A stretch of 64,000 bases of DNA from Isoetes taiwanensis (taxonomy: Eukaryota > Streptophyta > Lycopodiopsida > Isoetales > Isoetaceae): NCBI GenBank assembly GCA_021234155.1, contig JAJEKV010000059.1:1690182-1754181 (forward strand). Direction: 5' to 3'. Positions 12,615 to 23,510 of the stretch are shown one piece after another (within the stretch, counting starts at the first letter, position 1; every line of letters starts with the position of its first letter). The notes under the pieces are model-generated. The model had not been told where the DNA came from. It did not search any database and worked only from the letters and a program-made list of their open reading frames with translations. The position numbers and the translations under genes are program-made.

Positions 12615-13380
12615 TCTGTGCTCAACCCTAATTACCGTGATCGCGTCAGGAAATTGACAAACTCCTTCTTTGCGGGTTTGATCTATGAGGTCAAACATTA
12701 CGAATGGATGAGCCCTATCGTCATTGCCCTTAAGCACAATGGTAAGATCGGCGTGCGTGTAGACTATCGGAAACTCAATCGGGGCCACACGGGCGTGATC
12801 ATTTTCCACTTCCTTCACGGACCAAGTTCGGAAGAAGTGGTGGACATGAGATGTACTCCTTTATGGATGGTTTTTCTGGCTACAATCAGATCTCCATCAA
12901 AGAATCTGATCAACTCAAGACCACTTTCACCACCCCGTGGGGCACTTTTGCCTACAAGGTGGTTCCTTTTGGATTATCCAACTCTCCTTCAACATTTCAA
13001 CGAATCATGCTCTCAGTTTTTCATGATTTCATGAAGGAAAATCCCTTCTTGCAAATTTTTCAAGATGATTCTCTACCCTCTGAGTTCCATGGTGACCATT
13101 TGGATAAATTGGAACTTCGTCTTCCGAAATGTGATGAGTCCCGGCATTAGTCTCAATCCTGAGAAATGCACCTTTTGCGTCACTTCTGGTGTTCTGTTAG
13201 GCCATGTTGTCAGCAAAGCAGGAATCACCACTGATCCTGCCAAAATCAGTTGTGTGCTCAAAGCTCAAGCACCAGCCAATATCAAAGAGACACGCTCTTT
13301 CCTGGGAAAGGTCAATTATTACTCCACCTTCATACCTGGACTGGCAGCCATTGCAGATCCCATTCATAAACTCGGGTGAC
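12615..13380 (+). pseudogene. Reverse transcriptase (inner element)
   Basis: Three overlapping frames carry Ty3/gypsy RT motifs in order: YEVKHYEWMSPIVIALKHNG, VDYRKLN (about 12762), SFMDGFSGYNQI (about 12854), VVPFGLSNSPSTFQRIM (about 12960), a catalytic FQDD (about 13056-13067; Y-x-D-D is usual), then NPEKCTFCV, LLGHVVSKAGI and TRSFLGKVNYYSTFIPG. A shift near 13070 separates the catalytic block from the C-terminal block. The stretch from about 13150 is rich in CAG/CTG, unlike its surroundings. Confidence 0.85.
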
Positions 13381-13868
13381 GAATCCACCTGGGCTTGGAA
13401 TTCCCAGGCGGAAGCTGCTTTCCAACAGCTGAAGCTTTTGCTTACTCAGGCACCGGTACTTGTTCCTCCTCAATGGGACAAGCCCTTTCACGTTCATGTC
13501 GATGTCTCGGCGTTTGCTATTGGAGCTGTTCTTTCTCAAGAATATGATGCGCACACTGATAAACCAAATAAATCGCCCGGCCGAAAACTCAATTCTGCTG
13601 AGCGCAACTATTCTGCCACGGAGCGTGAAGCTTTGGGTCTCATTTTCTGTGTCCAACGCTTCCGTCATTACCTTTTGGGCAGTCAAATCAAGTTCTTTGT
13701 GGACCACCAAGCACTTCTCTATTTGATCAACAAATCCACGCCCACGGGTCGCATTGCTCGTTGGGTCCTTCTTCTCCAAGAATTTGCTCCTTTTGAAATC
13801 GTTCATAAGGGTGGCAAATCTCATGTTGTTCGGATTATCTTTCCGCATCCACCACGGATGATCCCTTG
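13380..13868 (+). pseudogene. RNase H domain (inner element)
   Basis: Open for about 160 codons. FHVHVDVSAFAIGAVLSQ holds the first catalytic Asp, followed by NYSATEREALGLIFCVQRFR (catalytic Glu), then FFVDHQALLYLIN (Asp) and GRIARWVLLLQEF. It follows the RT C-terminus with one frame change near 13375. It is the best preserved part of this pol. Confidence 0.85.
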
Positions 13869-14124
13869 AGGGTCTCGGGGCGCCTTCCACGATGCTCAAC
13901 TCTTTTTAGTCACGGCAACACCACATTGGTTTCATGATTTTCAGCAGTACCTCCTCACGGTGCTCTTCCACCCGGAAGATGAGGCGGCTCTCTCGCCAAG
14001 CGACAATCCCGTGCCGCCATCAATTTCTCCAGGAGGTCCGTGACTACACCATGGTTGGGACATCTCTACAAAAAGGGTAAGGACACCATCGATTGGCTGT
14101 GTTCTACCTCATGAAGTTCGGACA

Positions 14125-15249
14125 TTGTTCGAGAAGCTCATCAAGGGCACCGGTGGTGGTCATTTTCATGGTGACACCCCGACGCGCCAAAATCCTTCTT
14201 GCGGGTATTATTATTGGCCCACGCTCTTTAGAGATGCTCCACGCCCGCCAAGACGTGTGACGCTTGCCCGTGGTGGGGCGCCCACGCCCGTGGCGCTCTT
14301 CCCTTGGCGCCGGCCGCCACGCCACTTCCCCCTTCGGCAAATGGGGAATGGACTTTTGTGGGACCTATAGATCCTCTGCGCGGCACACTTTCGTGCCGAT
14401 ACATTCGGTTCTCACCGACTCACGCCACCAAATGGGCGGAAGCTTGTGCACTTCCGGACAACACTGCTGCAAAGCATTTCGAGTCCTCTATCAACAAATT
14501 ATCACGCGATTCGGCCCCCACCGCGGGGGTCGGTGGACCGTGGTGTTCATTTCATCAATCATACTATCAAAGAGCGTGACGGATTATCTCTTGATACATC
14601 ATCACAAGAGCACACCTTACTATCCTCAAGGCAATGGGTTGGCGAAAGCACCAACAAAACTCACGGTCACCATTCTCAAGAAAATTTGTGGCGCTTCCCG
14701 CCGCAGTTGGCGGACAAAACTTCCTCTTGTTCTTTGGGCCTACAATACTTGTTTCAAGATTGCTACGGGTCACCTCCTTTTAAATTGGTTTATGGTCGGG
14801 GAAGCTCTCATGCCCTTGGAATACATCCTTCCAACACTCCGTTTTCAAGCTGGCTCTTTGCTCATAATCCACCGGTTGCTCTCAAAGAGCGGGTCTATCA
14901 ATTAGAACGGTTGGATGAACTTGAAGGGATGCTTATATTAGGTGTTCTTCATGGACAATGATTGCAAAAATCTTTACATGACAAGCGTTTGAAGACAAAA
15001 ACATTCAAACAAGGAGATTTGGTTCTTCTTTATGATTCGGTACAAAATTTTCGGGTAAACTCAAGTTTCGTTGGCTTGGCCCTTATCAAATTGTTCAAGT
15101 GGTTAGACCAAGTGTTTTCCAACTCATTTGAATTAGATGGCACTCCATTACCTACATTAGTTAATGGTTTTCGTCTCAAAGCATTTCATCACCGAGAGAA
15201 AGTGAACATCCAAACAGAGGCAGTTCAAGAATCCAACACCCGAAAGTGA
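14125..15249 (+). pseudogene. Integrase (inner element)
   Basis: The zinc-binding start appears as GGGHFHGDTPTRQN with YYYWPTLFRD; its CxxC half is scrambled. The core follows in several frames: WGMDFCGTY, ATKWAEACALPD, YYPQGNGLAKAPTKL with the catalytic Glu region altered, LPLVLWAYNTCFKIATGH. The C-terminal part is at 14962-15249 (KTFKQGDLVLLYDS). Frameshifts are dense between 14200 and 14700, where CAG/CTG sites are scarce. Confidence 0.8.
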
Positions 15250-15390
15250 CTAGAAAGGCGGTAGATTATATTATAGTGGAGATTTTTTACAAAATGTGGG
15301 CCTGACCCAGCTATTTCGCTATGGGCGCGCCCTATATACAAAAAGCGGGCTCTCGAGCCCTATCTACTAAGTCCTAAGAGGAAAAACCCT

Positions 15391-15654
15391 CTACTCCGGG
15401 TTTGGAGCAGAGGTGATGCGGAGGAGATGGTAGAGGTTCTGCTCCGGATCCCAGCGAAGGTGCAGAACCACCTCCATCCCGTTGGTCTTGGTCGGGATGT
15501 TGACCATCCCGGCACACCGGCCGTCCATCACGAATGCCCGCGGTTGTGCAGCGCCAGAGATCGAACAATTCATCTTACAAGTGATCCACTCCTGACAGTT
15601 AGTCGGCATGGTGCAATCTTCGTTCAAGCCAGCAGCCGCCATACTGAGCGCCAT
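15391..15654 (-). CDS. Antisense open frame downstream of integrase
   Basis: An 87-codon minus-strand frame starting MALSMAAAGLNEDCTMPTNC, in the 3' non-pol region of the inner element. Amino-acid composition is protein-like (balanced, with CKMNCSISGAAQPRAFVMDG), and the stretch has normal CAG/CTG content, unlike flanking DNA. Antisense extra ORFs are described in Tat-lineage elements. I recognise no domain, so whether it is expressed is unknown. Confidence 0.35.
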   Translation of the reverse strand: MALSMAAAGLNEDCTMPTNCQEWITCKMNCSISGAAQPRAFVMDGRCAGMVNIPTKTNGMEVVLHLRWDPEQNLYHLLRITSAPNPE

Positions 15655-16422
15655 CGGATGCCTTCGTTTCTCTCGGTTCGTCTTATATAGCCAACTGAGG
15701 AACTCCTTGTCGGCGTGGACCCATCACACAAATCGCCAAGCGTGTTTTGCAATGCAAAATTTGTTTCTAAAATGAGAATCTGTTCTCCCGCATATCTAGC
15801 CATGGTACCTTCGACACATTCCTTTTAATGATATCCCACTTCGAGTTGCCGACATTGAATGCCATTCCTTCTTTCCCGCCCGTCGAACATTAATGGATGT
15901 CCTTTGCCATCGTCACATCCGATCTTTTCTTTCCGTCTCATCCTCACCGTTCATTGCTTCTCCCTTACGTTTTTGGGGACTTAGCCAAATTTTTGCCTCT
16001 CAATCCCCTTCTTTGCATCTTTTGACACTGGCATCATCAGCGGTTCCCGTTTGAACTCTTCATACCTCTTAAGCCTCGGGGCCAGCCCTAAAACAAACCT
16101 TTTCGTTCCTCTGCGCCTTCATCCTCCGTGCTTTCGACTTTCGTCTTCCGCCTTTGGCATCTCTCTTCGCTCGCGCAAATCATTCCCATGGCTGCCCCAA
16201 GATTTTCTACACTTCAAACTTTTTGCTCCCAAGGATCCGGCCCTTTTTGCATGTATCCTTCTTGGCCCACTTTCCGTGAAGCCCTTGTTGGCCCGATAAA
16301 AGAAGTCATTTGAGCGACACCCCTTTCTGAATTCTCTCAAATGGAACTTCCGGCTCCAAATCCGCCCGATTCGCGGCTAGTTCATCGCCAATATTGTTAA
16401 CAGCCGCAAGGTTACACCCAGC

Positions 16423-17420
16423 GTGGTCGATGGCACCACTATTTCATTGACTCAACACTTGATTTCTGAGGTATTTCATATTCCCTTGCACACTCCTTGT
16501 GTATCATGGTGCGCTATACGGGATATTGATGTCCGCGAGTTTGGTGCACCCGCTTATCATGCCAATGTCCATCGTCGACCAATATCGACAAGCCTCACGA
16601 GACCTTTGTTAAATTTACGTGGCGAGAAATTCCTTGGGTATTCTATCAAGAACACCCATATCAATAAGCCTTTCTATAACCTGGTCCTCTTTGCTACACA
16701 CTCCAAACACCACATAGATTGGCCCCAAATGATGTTCTATCGTCTTCTCCAAGAAATTGGCCCCGGTACCACTTCCATTTCGAAGTTTACGTGGGAGGGC
16801 ACTTTCAAGCCCTCATCCGTCATTACTTCCCTCCCACACCACCAAATTCTCATAATTCCACTTTCGGCGCTCCCTTCCCATCAATCACCAAGTTGGCACA
16901 TCACGCCCATCTTCCCACGGTCATGACCACGGTCCACACTCATGTCTTTGTCTCTTCCTCGCTACACCATCCACTTCACACCATTTTTCCCAAACCTCCC
17001 AAACCGGGCAGCGGCCGGTTCCACCACCACAACACCCTCGTCGGTTGTTGTATCGGTATCGGCCGGGATGCTCAAGCGGGCTGCTCTTAAGTTACAAGAA
17101 TCCCAAGGCGCTCTTATGGCGAGGGTTCAACGGGCACTCGAGAGGCCTCGATGCGGTACACCAAGACCTTCAAGCTGAATCGCCCAAGTTGCAACTTTGG
17201 AGGCCAAACTTCAAGAAAAGCATGAAGCTCTCTTACGGGCTCATGCGGATCTCAAGAGTACACAAGCTCAAGTCAGCCAACTCAGACAGATCAGCGGGGC
17301 TCGGCTCGGTCGAAATTCAGACTCTATTGGAGCACAACAAGTCCAAAGCAGCTCTCCTAAGTACCAAGGGCGAAGATATTGCTAAACTCAATGCCTTGTA
17401 CTCGAATCGGGCTGTGTGAA
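16423..17420 (+). pseudogene. Extra ORF region between integrase and 3' LTR
   Basis: A 167-codon frame at 16423-16926 contains DVREFGAPAYHANVHRRPIS and KNTHINKPFYNLVLFAT. This resembles the 'putative plant transposon' type domain carried by Tat-like elements, although I recall this rather than having searched it. Downstream frames to about 17420 are coiled-coil-like (LQEKHEALLRAHADLKSTQ, QAQVSQLRQ). They are probably one protein broken by frameshifts, with a globular part followed by a coiled coil. Confidence 0.5.
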
Positions 17421-17759
17421 AATTTCAGCACTCAAGTTCAAAATCTTTCAGCCCGGGACGCTCAAAGTAAGCCTCCTTGGCGGCTCGGCTTTCTACTGAA
17501 CCTCTCGGCTCACCTCTCTTCAAGATCAACTTTACGGAGATGCGTAAAGAAAATACTCGATGGCCGGCGGAGATTGCCGTGCTAGCCGTCTCAATACACC
17601 GGGAAATCTTCCTCCCGGTCAATCCTTTCGAAGCGGGTCCGTGACCGATCCGCCTCCCTACTCGAAAAGGAAAATCGGATCCGTGATCTCGAACAACAGT
17701 TGCAACAAGCTCCGGTCTGGCGAGGAGGCTCAAGCAAAACTTGGCGACGGTACGCAATT

Positions 17760-18940
17760 CTTCAAAGAATGCCGGTTGACTTCCCCTGCTCCCTCACGCT
17801 ATCATGATTATGTGGTTGCTCGGCGCCACCTCTTCCTTTCAAAGTGGCACGCGGGTGATGGCCCTGTGGATATCCCATCGGCAATTGCTGATTTTTTTCG
17901 GATTTGGCGAGAACTCTCCATTGAAGACAAAGGGTTGTCTTTGTGCCCTTGTTGTCTTTGATCTCATACACTGCGTCTTGCCGATCCGGACTTTCTCACT
18001 TTCCGCGTGGTTCAGCCCATGGCTTATATCTTTCATGATTTCTATCCGGGTGATACGGGAAAACTTTGGCAATGGGCCACGCCCGACTTTTCGGGGTGAC
18101 CCTAACTGCGCAATGGGTGCCGGGATAACAATCCATATCTTGCGGATCCCTTTCGGACCCAAACTTTTCATCGAGTACATGCGAGCTTGCCAATCATTTA
18201 TCTCTCGGCAAGCGGGCGGCTGCAACAAATTAGGAAGTATCTAGGACATCAGAAGATCTTCCCTATGCACAAGTCTATATGCGACACCTCATTGGGTTAC
18301 AATCGATTCTGAGGCTCTGTTGGATAGCAAGGCGGTCCCCACGGGATGGGATAGCCCTCTGTCAACTCTCGACTCTCTGCTTCTCTTTGGGATCGGCTGG
18401 TAGCCGGGCACTTGATCCGGATCTTGTCGATCAATTTGGAGGCGCCAAGAAACCCACATACGGGCATGGTTCCTTCTCCCTATGCTTCCCGGGCGTACCT
18501 CCCGCCCCGGGTTCGACTTCGATTGGGCCTTCCTTTTTGGACCAAGGTCATGGATGGTCATGCGGGCTGGACACCACCTCGGATCTCGGCCGGATCTCCG
18601 GTGGGATCCACGTTTTGTTCGCCCGATCACATTGGGAAGAAGGTGCTACTCTGGACAACACCACCAATTGGATCTACATTGCTAATGGCGTGGTTTGGCA
18701 ACCGCGGATGCGCTTCATGGTCTCAACACCTTCTTGCGAGCGCCTCCACCTCACGATCCTTCGTCCATCTTCAAAGCGGGATTTTTTGCGCTGCCCTCAA
18801 ATGCATTTTGCTAAGCTCCTTAAATCGGCAGCGTCCCATTTTTCACTGCAATCCAAATGCCAGCGTCAGTGCCTTTGGCCTTCAGACCTGTCTCCTCATG
18901 GAGTGTCAGTACATTTCTTCAGACGCCCACGCTGCACTTG
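17760..18940 (+). pseudogene. Coding-like 3' tail of the extra region (inner element)
   Basis: Frames here read as protein for short stretches (YHDYVVARRHLFLSKWHAGD, IADFFRIWRELSIEDKGLSL, FRVVQPMAYIFHDFYPGDTG), each ended by a shift. No domain is recognised. It may continue the extra ORF at 16423 or be a second one. It is followed by the polypurine tract and 3' LTR. Confidence 0.35.
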
Positions 18941-19154
18941 AAGACATGGTACGCTCTCGTTTTCTTATTGATGCTGATCCTGCCCTTGGCCAAAACACAC
19001 CTCAAGCTCTTCAATCACGCCAAGATCTCATCAGCCAGTACCATAATGGTGCCCGTCCTCACTCCCGTGAGGATCACTTTCAGACTGATGGCTTCCCGCC
19101 CTCCGAAACGCTTCCTCCTTTTCTTCACTCTGAGTGTCGTTTGGTGGGGGGGAG

Positions 19155-19743
19155 TGTTAGTCCTGTGCCTCCTGGTACAGGACTATTCATGCATACGTCA
19201 GACCAGGTCAAGCTCAAAGATCCTCAGTCAACCACGGGTCAGACATCCAAGCCTCCGCAGAAGACTAAGCAAAGAAGCCACCTTGATCAAAGCCTTTGGT
19301 CATCAACAAGAGGCGCCGCTCAGACAAGTGACGGCCCGTCACCGCCCGCGTCAGCGTCAGCGTGATTCTAGGCACTTCAAGAGGCACCGCCAACATTCCT
19401 GCAAATCAGGCCTCCTTCCAGGAGTCGGCACCGAGATCAGTCAGAGTGTCTATATTGGGCCCAAGGCCATTGTACTATATATATGAGTAGAGTTAGCTCA
19501 TAAGTTTTTAGATGAGTTTTGAGTCTTGTCTCCTTTCAGTTTTCTCTCTATTGCGAGAGCTCATGTATTTTCATCATTGATATCAAGGAAGCTTATCATC
19601 TTTCTCTCATTTGTTCTGTTCTCTTTTTTTTTCTTCTCTTTCAGCAAATCCCGCGTGACATAGTCCCCCGGACTCTCCTGTTAGATCCACGGGTCCTCAC
19701 AGAGGGCTGTCTTCCAGGAGTTCCCGAACCCAGACCCCAAACA
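19155..19743 (+). repeat. 3' LTR of the inner element
   Basis: A 589-bp LTR matching 8704-9285. It is preceded by a G-rich polypurine tract and followed by the ACAAG target duplication. It keeps CAG in places where the 5' copy reads CG or CGG, for example GCGTCAGCGTCAGCG here against GCGTCGGCGTCGGCG there. Confidence 0.94.
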
Positions 19744-19748
19744 ACAAG

Positions 19749-20227
19749 AGTATGAGCATGTGCCTGTGTATGCAGTGCAAAAAGAAAGAAGAAAATCCAA
19801 AGATGAAGAGGCTGCACCTAAAATCAATGAATCCAAGAGTGAGATGGCCAAAATGTCTGAGACCATTGCGATCCCGACCAAACAACTCTTAGAGTTGAAA
19901 AAAACGAAAAAAACTTATCCTCCTTGTGCACATTGTTTCAAAGATACTCATCCTTCTGATATTTGCTATTACAGGGCATGCTTAAAATGTGGAAAGAAAG
20001 GTCATTTTGGAAAAATTTGCCCTGTGTGCAACTTCTGCAAGGAAACAGGTCATCTTGAAGACAAGTGTTTTGTCAAAGAATACTTTGACAAGCAGGACAA
20101 AGGCAAGAAATTGGAAGGAACATCGCCATCGGGGTTTGTGGAGGAATATGAGGAGCGAGGGAAGAGATCATGGTGGTGCAAACAAGAAAAATGTTGGAAA
20201 ATGGAACACCTGCAGATAAAGGTATGA
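19749..20227 (+). pseudogene. gag, 3' portion with three CCHC zinc knuckles (outer element)
   Basis: The open frame continues from the upstream gag once the inner element is ignored. Three knuckles fit C-x2-C-x4-H-x4-C: CAHCFKDTHPSDIC, CLKCGKKGHFGKIC and CNFCKETGHLEDKC (19925-20068). They bind RNA during packaging in related elements. A Lys/Glu-rich stretch precedes them. The frame stops at 20225 and overlaps the protease frame, which starts at 20170. Confidence 0.85.
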
Positions 20228-20660
20228 GCAAGAACCTTCCTGTCAACAAAGAAGTTCAGGTAATAGCTCCACCTCCTTTTGAGAAGTTTAATAAAAAGGA
20301 GAAAGAGTTAGATGAGCTAGACATGATCCTAAAAAGTTCCAAAGTGAGCATAGATCTCCTCACGCTTCTCAAAATTGCACCTAGCTATAGAGAGAAAATA
20401 TTGAAGTGTAATGATGTTGAACAAATTTCATTTACTGATGTGCATGAGACAGAGAAAGTTGTATTAACTCAAGAAGAAAAAGATCCAGGTGCCTTTACTT
20501 GCTCAGCTAGTTTAGGTAACTTGCATTTGTCTAGGGTCTTGCTAGATGGAGGCTCCCCATTAAATGTCATGCCTCAGCATGTAATGAAGAAATGTGGTCT
20601 TGCGGTCACTCAACCATCACCTGGGCTTGACAAGTTTTTTGAGAATGTATGTGCCTAACT
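20170..20660 (+). pseudogene. Protease region fused to an internal deletion (outer element)
   Basis: The frame carries a linker, then LLDGGSPLNVMPQHVMKKCG with the D-G-G-S active-site form. Soon after, the frame joins directly to an RT-end sequence (RMYVPNFSHIISPLAALT, next frame from about 20640). Nothing of the RT catalytic core lies between, so about 500 codons of pol have been deleted. Confidence 0.75.
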
Positions 20661-20898
20661 TTTCACACATCATAAGTCCTTTGGCAGCTCTGACACGTGT
20701 TGGCAAGTATAATAAGAATGAGAGCAAATTTATTGCAATAGAATGGACAGATGAATGTCAAACTGCATTTGACCTGTTGATAACTTCCATATGCCAATCA
20801 GAGATTCTGAAACCACCAGACCTTGCTCAACCATTCGGGCATATATCGGTGTCACTAGCAAAGTCAGTAGGCATAGCACTCATGCGAAGCATGGGATA
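20640..20898 (+). pseudogene. RT C-terminal and RNase H remnant (outer element)
   Basis: MYVPNFSHIISPLAALTRVG and EWTDECQTAFDLLIT are the connection between RT thumb and RNase H in gypsy pol. After 20898 the RNase H sequence decays, with only pieces such as the DGLARYM region near 21100 readable. Confidence 0.7.
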
Positions 20899-21458
20899 AT
20901 ATCTTTGCCAAAGACAAAATTTGGTCCGATCCGAGAGAAACGGATACCCTAGAATGGAAAAAAGTGTAGCTGGAATAATGTTTTTCCTACAAAGGCTTGG
21001 TCATATAGTTCAAGCACAATGAGGTAAAAGTAATGATGCATCAAAATCCTATTCCCATCTTTGTTCGAGAAAACTTCGAGTAAAGGCTAAATTATGTAGA
21101 TGGGCTTGCAAGATACATGATTACAATTTAAATGTTAGAAACTGTCAAAACAATTAAAAGTCCTAGTGATTATTTGACCAATAAGGTGTTTGAGTTTGAA
21201 GATTTTAATGGTTTGAGCATCGATGAAGTGTGTGAGATTGCTACTAACCTTGTGCTATCTAGCAAGATGCAAGAAGATTGGCGGGGATGAAATCATCAAG
21301 TTTCTCCAAAGATAAGGAGGTGCCGAAAAAAACTTTACAAGCCGGTGAGGAGATTCGAGAGAAAAAGCAAAACCTACAGGATGATTGGAGAGGTATTATG
21401 TAAGATTGATCAAGTATGGTGTCCTTCCGAGGTGTGTTGACAGGTCGAAAAGCCGAAG

Positions 21459-22566
21459 TTGATCTTGGAGGCTTGTCATGAAGGAATTTGTGGAGGCCAC
21501 TATCACGGTGACACAACCGCAAAAAAAAAAAATACTCAGTCCGGATATTATTGGCCTAGCTTGTTTAAAGATTGTTATGAGACCATTAGGAGATGCCATA
21601 AATGCGGATACATGGAAGAAGAATTCTTGACCTGGCTTTGCTTTGACTAGCATCACGTCTCCGTGTCCATTCCGGACTTGGGGACTAGACTTCATAGGAC
21701 CTATAAATCCAAACTCTCCCTCTCAAAGATGAATACATACTAGTGGCAACAGATTTCTTCACCAAGTGGGGCGGAGGCTGTCCCATTGAGACAAGCAAAT
21801 GCCCTAACAACCTGCCGGGTTCCTCCATGAAAACATATGCACTAGGTTTGGCATCCCTCCGAAAATAGTTTCGATTGAGGCACTTTCGGTTCATGAATGA
21901 TGTGATCAGCAACCCGCTAAAACCTTGAAAGTAAAGCATGTGAAAAGCTCAAAGATACTACCCTCAAGGCAATGGCCAGTGCTGAATCTACCAACAAGGT
22001 GCTAAAAGCTATTCTCAAGAAAACAATAGAGGTGCATAAAAAAAAAGATTGGCACCTTAAATTACATGATGCACTTTGGGCATATAGAACCACAATTAAA
22101 AGTGCTACTAATCATACACCTTTTGCTCTTGTCTATGGTGTTGAGGCTGTTGTTCAGTGGAATTGGAGTTGCCCTCATTAAGGTTAGCTCTAAAGATTCA
22201 AAATGCGGATAGAGGAAGCATACAGGGGAAAGGTTTGATAGGTTGCTCCATCTAGAAGAAGAGAGGTTTGAAGCGAGAGAATACCATGTTACTAAAGAAA
22301 GCAAAGGATGCAGCAACATTCAAGGCCATTCACAAATTGCAAGGAAGTTTCAAAGAGGGAGAGCTAGTTCTCAAGTGGGACAAGGCAAAGGAAAAACACA
22401 AAGTAAATTTGATTGCTTATGGGAAGGGCCATACAAAATCTGGACACGCAGTGGTACAAATTCTTACTTCGGAAGATATCACAACAGTCAGACAACTCAT
22501 GAACCCTATAAACATATTGCATCTGAAAAGGTATTGGCAACAACATATTTGTATGAGTTTGTTTGA
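21459..22566 (+). pseudogene. Integrase (outer element)
   Basis: The HHCC zinc domain is recognisable (EACHEGICGGHYHGDTTAKK, GYYWPSLFKDCYETIRRCHKC). The core is badly shifted between 21650 and 21970, then returns at 21972-22181 (STNKVLKAILKKTIEVHKKK, LHDALWAYRTTIKSATNHTP). The C-terminal part is at 22268-22566 (FKEGELVLKWDKAKEKHK). The scrambled stretch lies where CAG/CTG sites are sparse. Confidence 0.8.
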
Positions 22567-22695
22567 ATAGAATAGTTATTGGATAGTTAGCCATTTGAGT
22601 TATTAGAGACACTAGCTTTAAAATTAATAGGCATGTTCCTTAAAGATGTGGATGCTTGTGCTCTTTTAGTGTTATTTTGAAATTGCTTTCATAAA

Positions 22696-22756
22696 ACAAA
22701 AAAAAAAAAAAGAGAAAAAAAAGAGAAAAAAGAGAAAAAAGGAAAAAAGGGAAAAC
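22696..22756 (+). repeat. A-rich (GAAAAA)n simple repeat
   Basis: Runs of A broken by G, between integrase and the 3' LTR of the outer element. It may be purine-tract related, but it lies about 750 bp from the LTR and so is not the usual polypurine primer. Confidence 0.8.
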
Positions 22757-22759
22757 AGG

Positions 22760-23510
22760 TTTAACTTTGATATCTTGTGTGTATTATGATGCTGCAGTTT
22801 GAGTTCACAGTCATGAAAGCATAGGAGGAGTTGTTTTCTAACACATATAGAACTTGTCATGACAGGTTCATCAATCTGAATAATCTCCACCTGAGCAAAC
22901 AGTTGCCTTCCAATTCATATCAACCAAAATTCTTCACTGATGCAGGATCCCAAACAACTAGCTGGGAGGACGTGGTACTAACATCATGTTTTTTTCCACA
23001 CCTGCAGGTTCACTTGATACATTCCATTCATGTTCATCTGCCTTTGTTCCATTCTCATCTAGCCCTTGCTTCCCAAATCTTTTTCAAAAGAGAAAACACA
23101 GCCTGCTACCTTTCATCAGCCTTCCATAAAGGTAGCTCAAGTTTTAGAAAAAGTCAAAAAAAAAAACACTCCCAACTCAAGTCACTGTTCCTACTCCACA
23201 CATATCTCAAAAAGAAGTCAAGCAAGTCAAGTCAGGTCATGAGTCAACTCACCCTCAGAGTCAAGTCCCTGTTCCCACTCCATATAAACATCCTTCTGAA
23301 GACATCCATTCAAACATCACTCACATCCTTATGTCCATCTGTTCAGACTTTCCCCAACATCATTTCCATTGTTTTTTCATCTCTTTTTATCACCCTTGCT
23401 GCCCATATTCTCAGAATTTCCATTCTCTTGCACTACCATCACCATTCTTCTGTCATATTTTGCTCACAAGGCTGAGGGGACCAGCCATTCCTTTTCCTTG
23501 TTTAGCATGA
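22760..23510. other. 3' untranslated region of the outer element
   Basis: Low-complexity, C- and T-rich sequence with repeated AAGTCAAGTCA-type motifs (about 23170-23280). Open frames such as 22831-23475 are Ser/Leu/His-rich and look incidental. GGCTGAGGGGA at about 23471 is the nearest purine tract to the 3' LTR. Confidence 0.5.

Larger units (their letters stand above)
8704..19743 (+). mobile_element. 11-kb Ty3/gypsy-type LTR retrotransposon (inner, nested)
   Basis: LTRs at 8704-9285 and 19155-19743 start TGTTAG and end AAACA, flanked by the 5-bp target duplication ACAAG (8699-8703 and 19744-19748). It sits in the gag of the outer element. Internal order is gag with zinc knuckles, protease, RT, RNase H, integrase, then about 3.9 kb of extra coding-like sequence before the 3' LTR. 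A long extra 3' region is known in the Tat/Ogre lineage. A purine-rich tract GGTGGGGGGGAG (about 19143-19154) directly precedes the 3' LTR. The frame is broken in many places. Confidence 0.94.

Noticed and set aside
22831-23475. A 214-codon frame before the outer 3' LTR
   Set aside because: Ser/His/Leu/Phe-rich translation of C/T-rich sequence, without homology or a partner.
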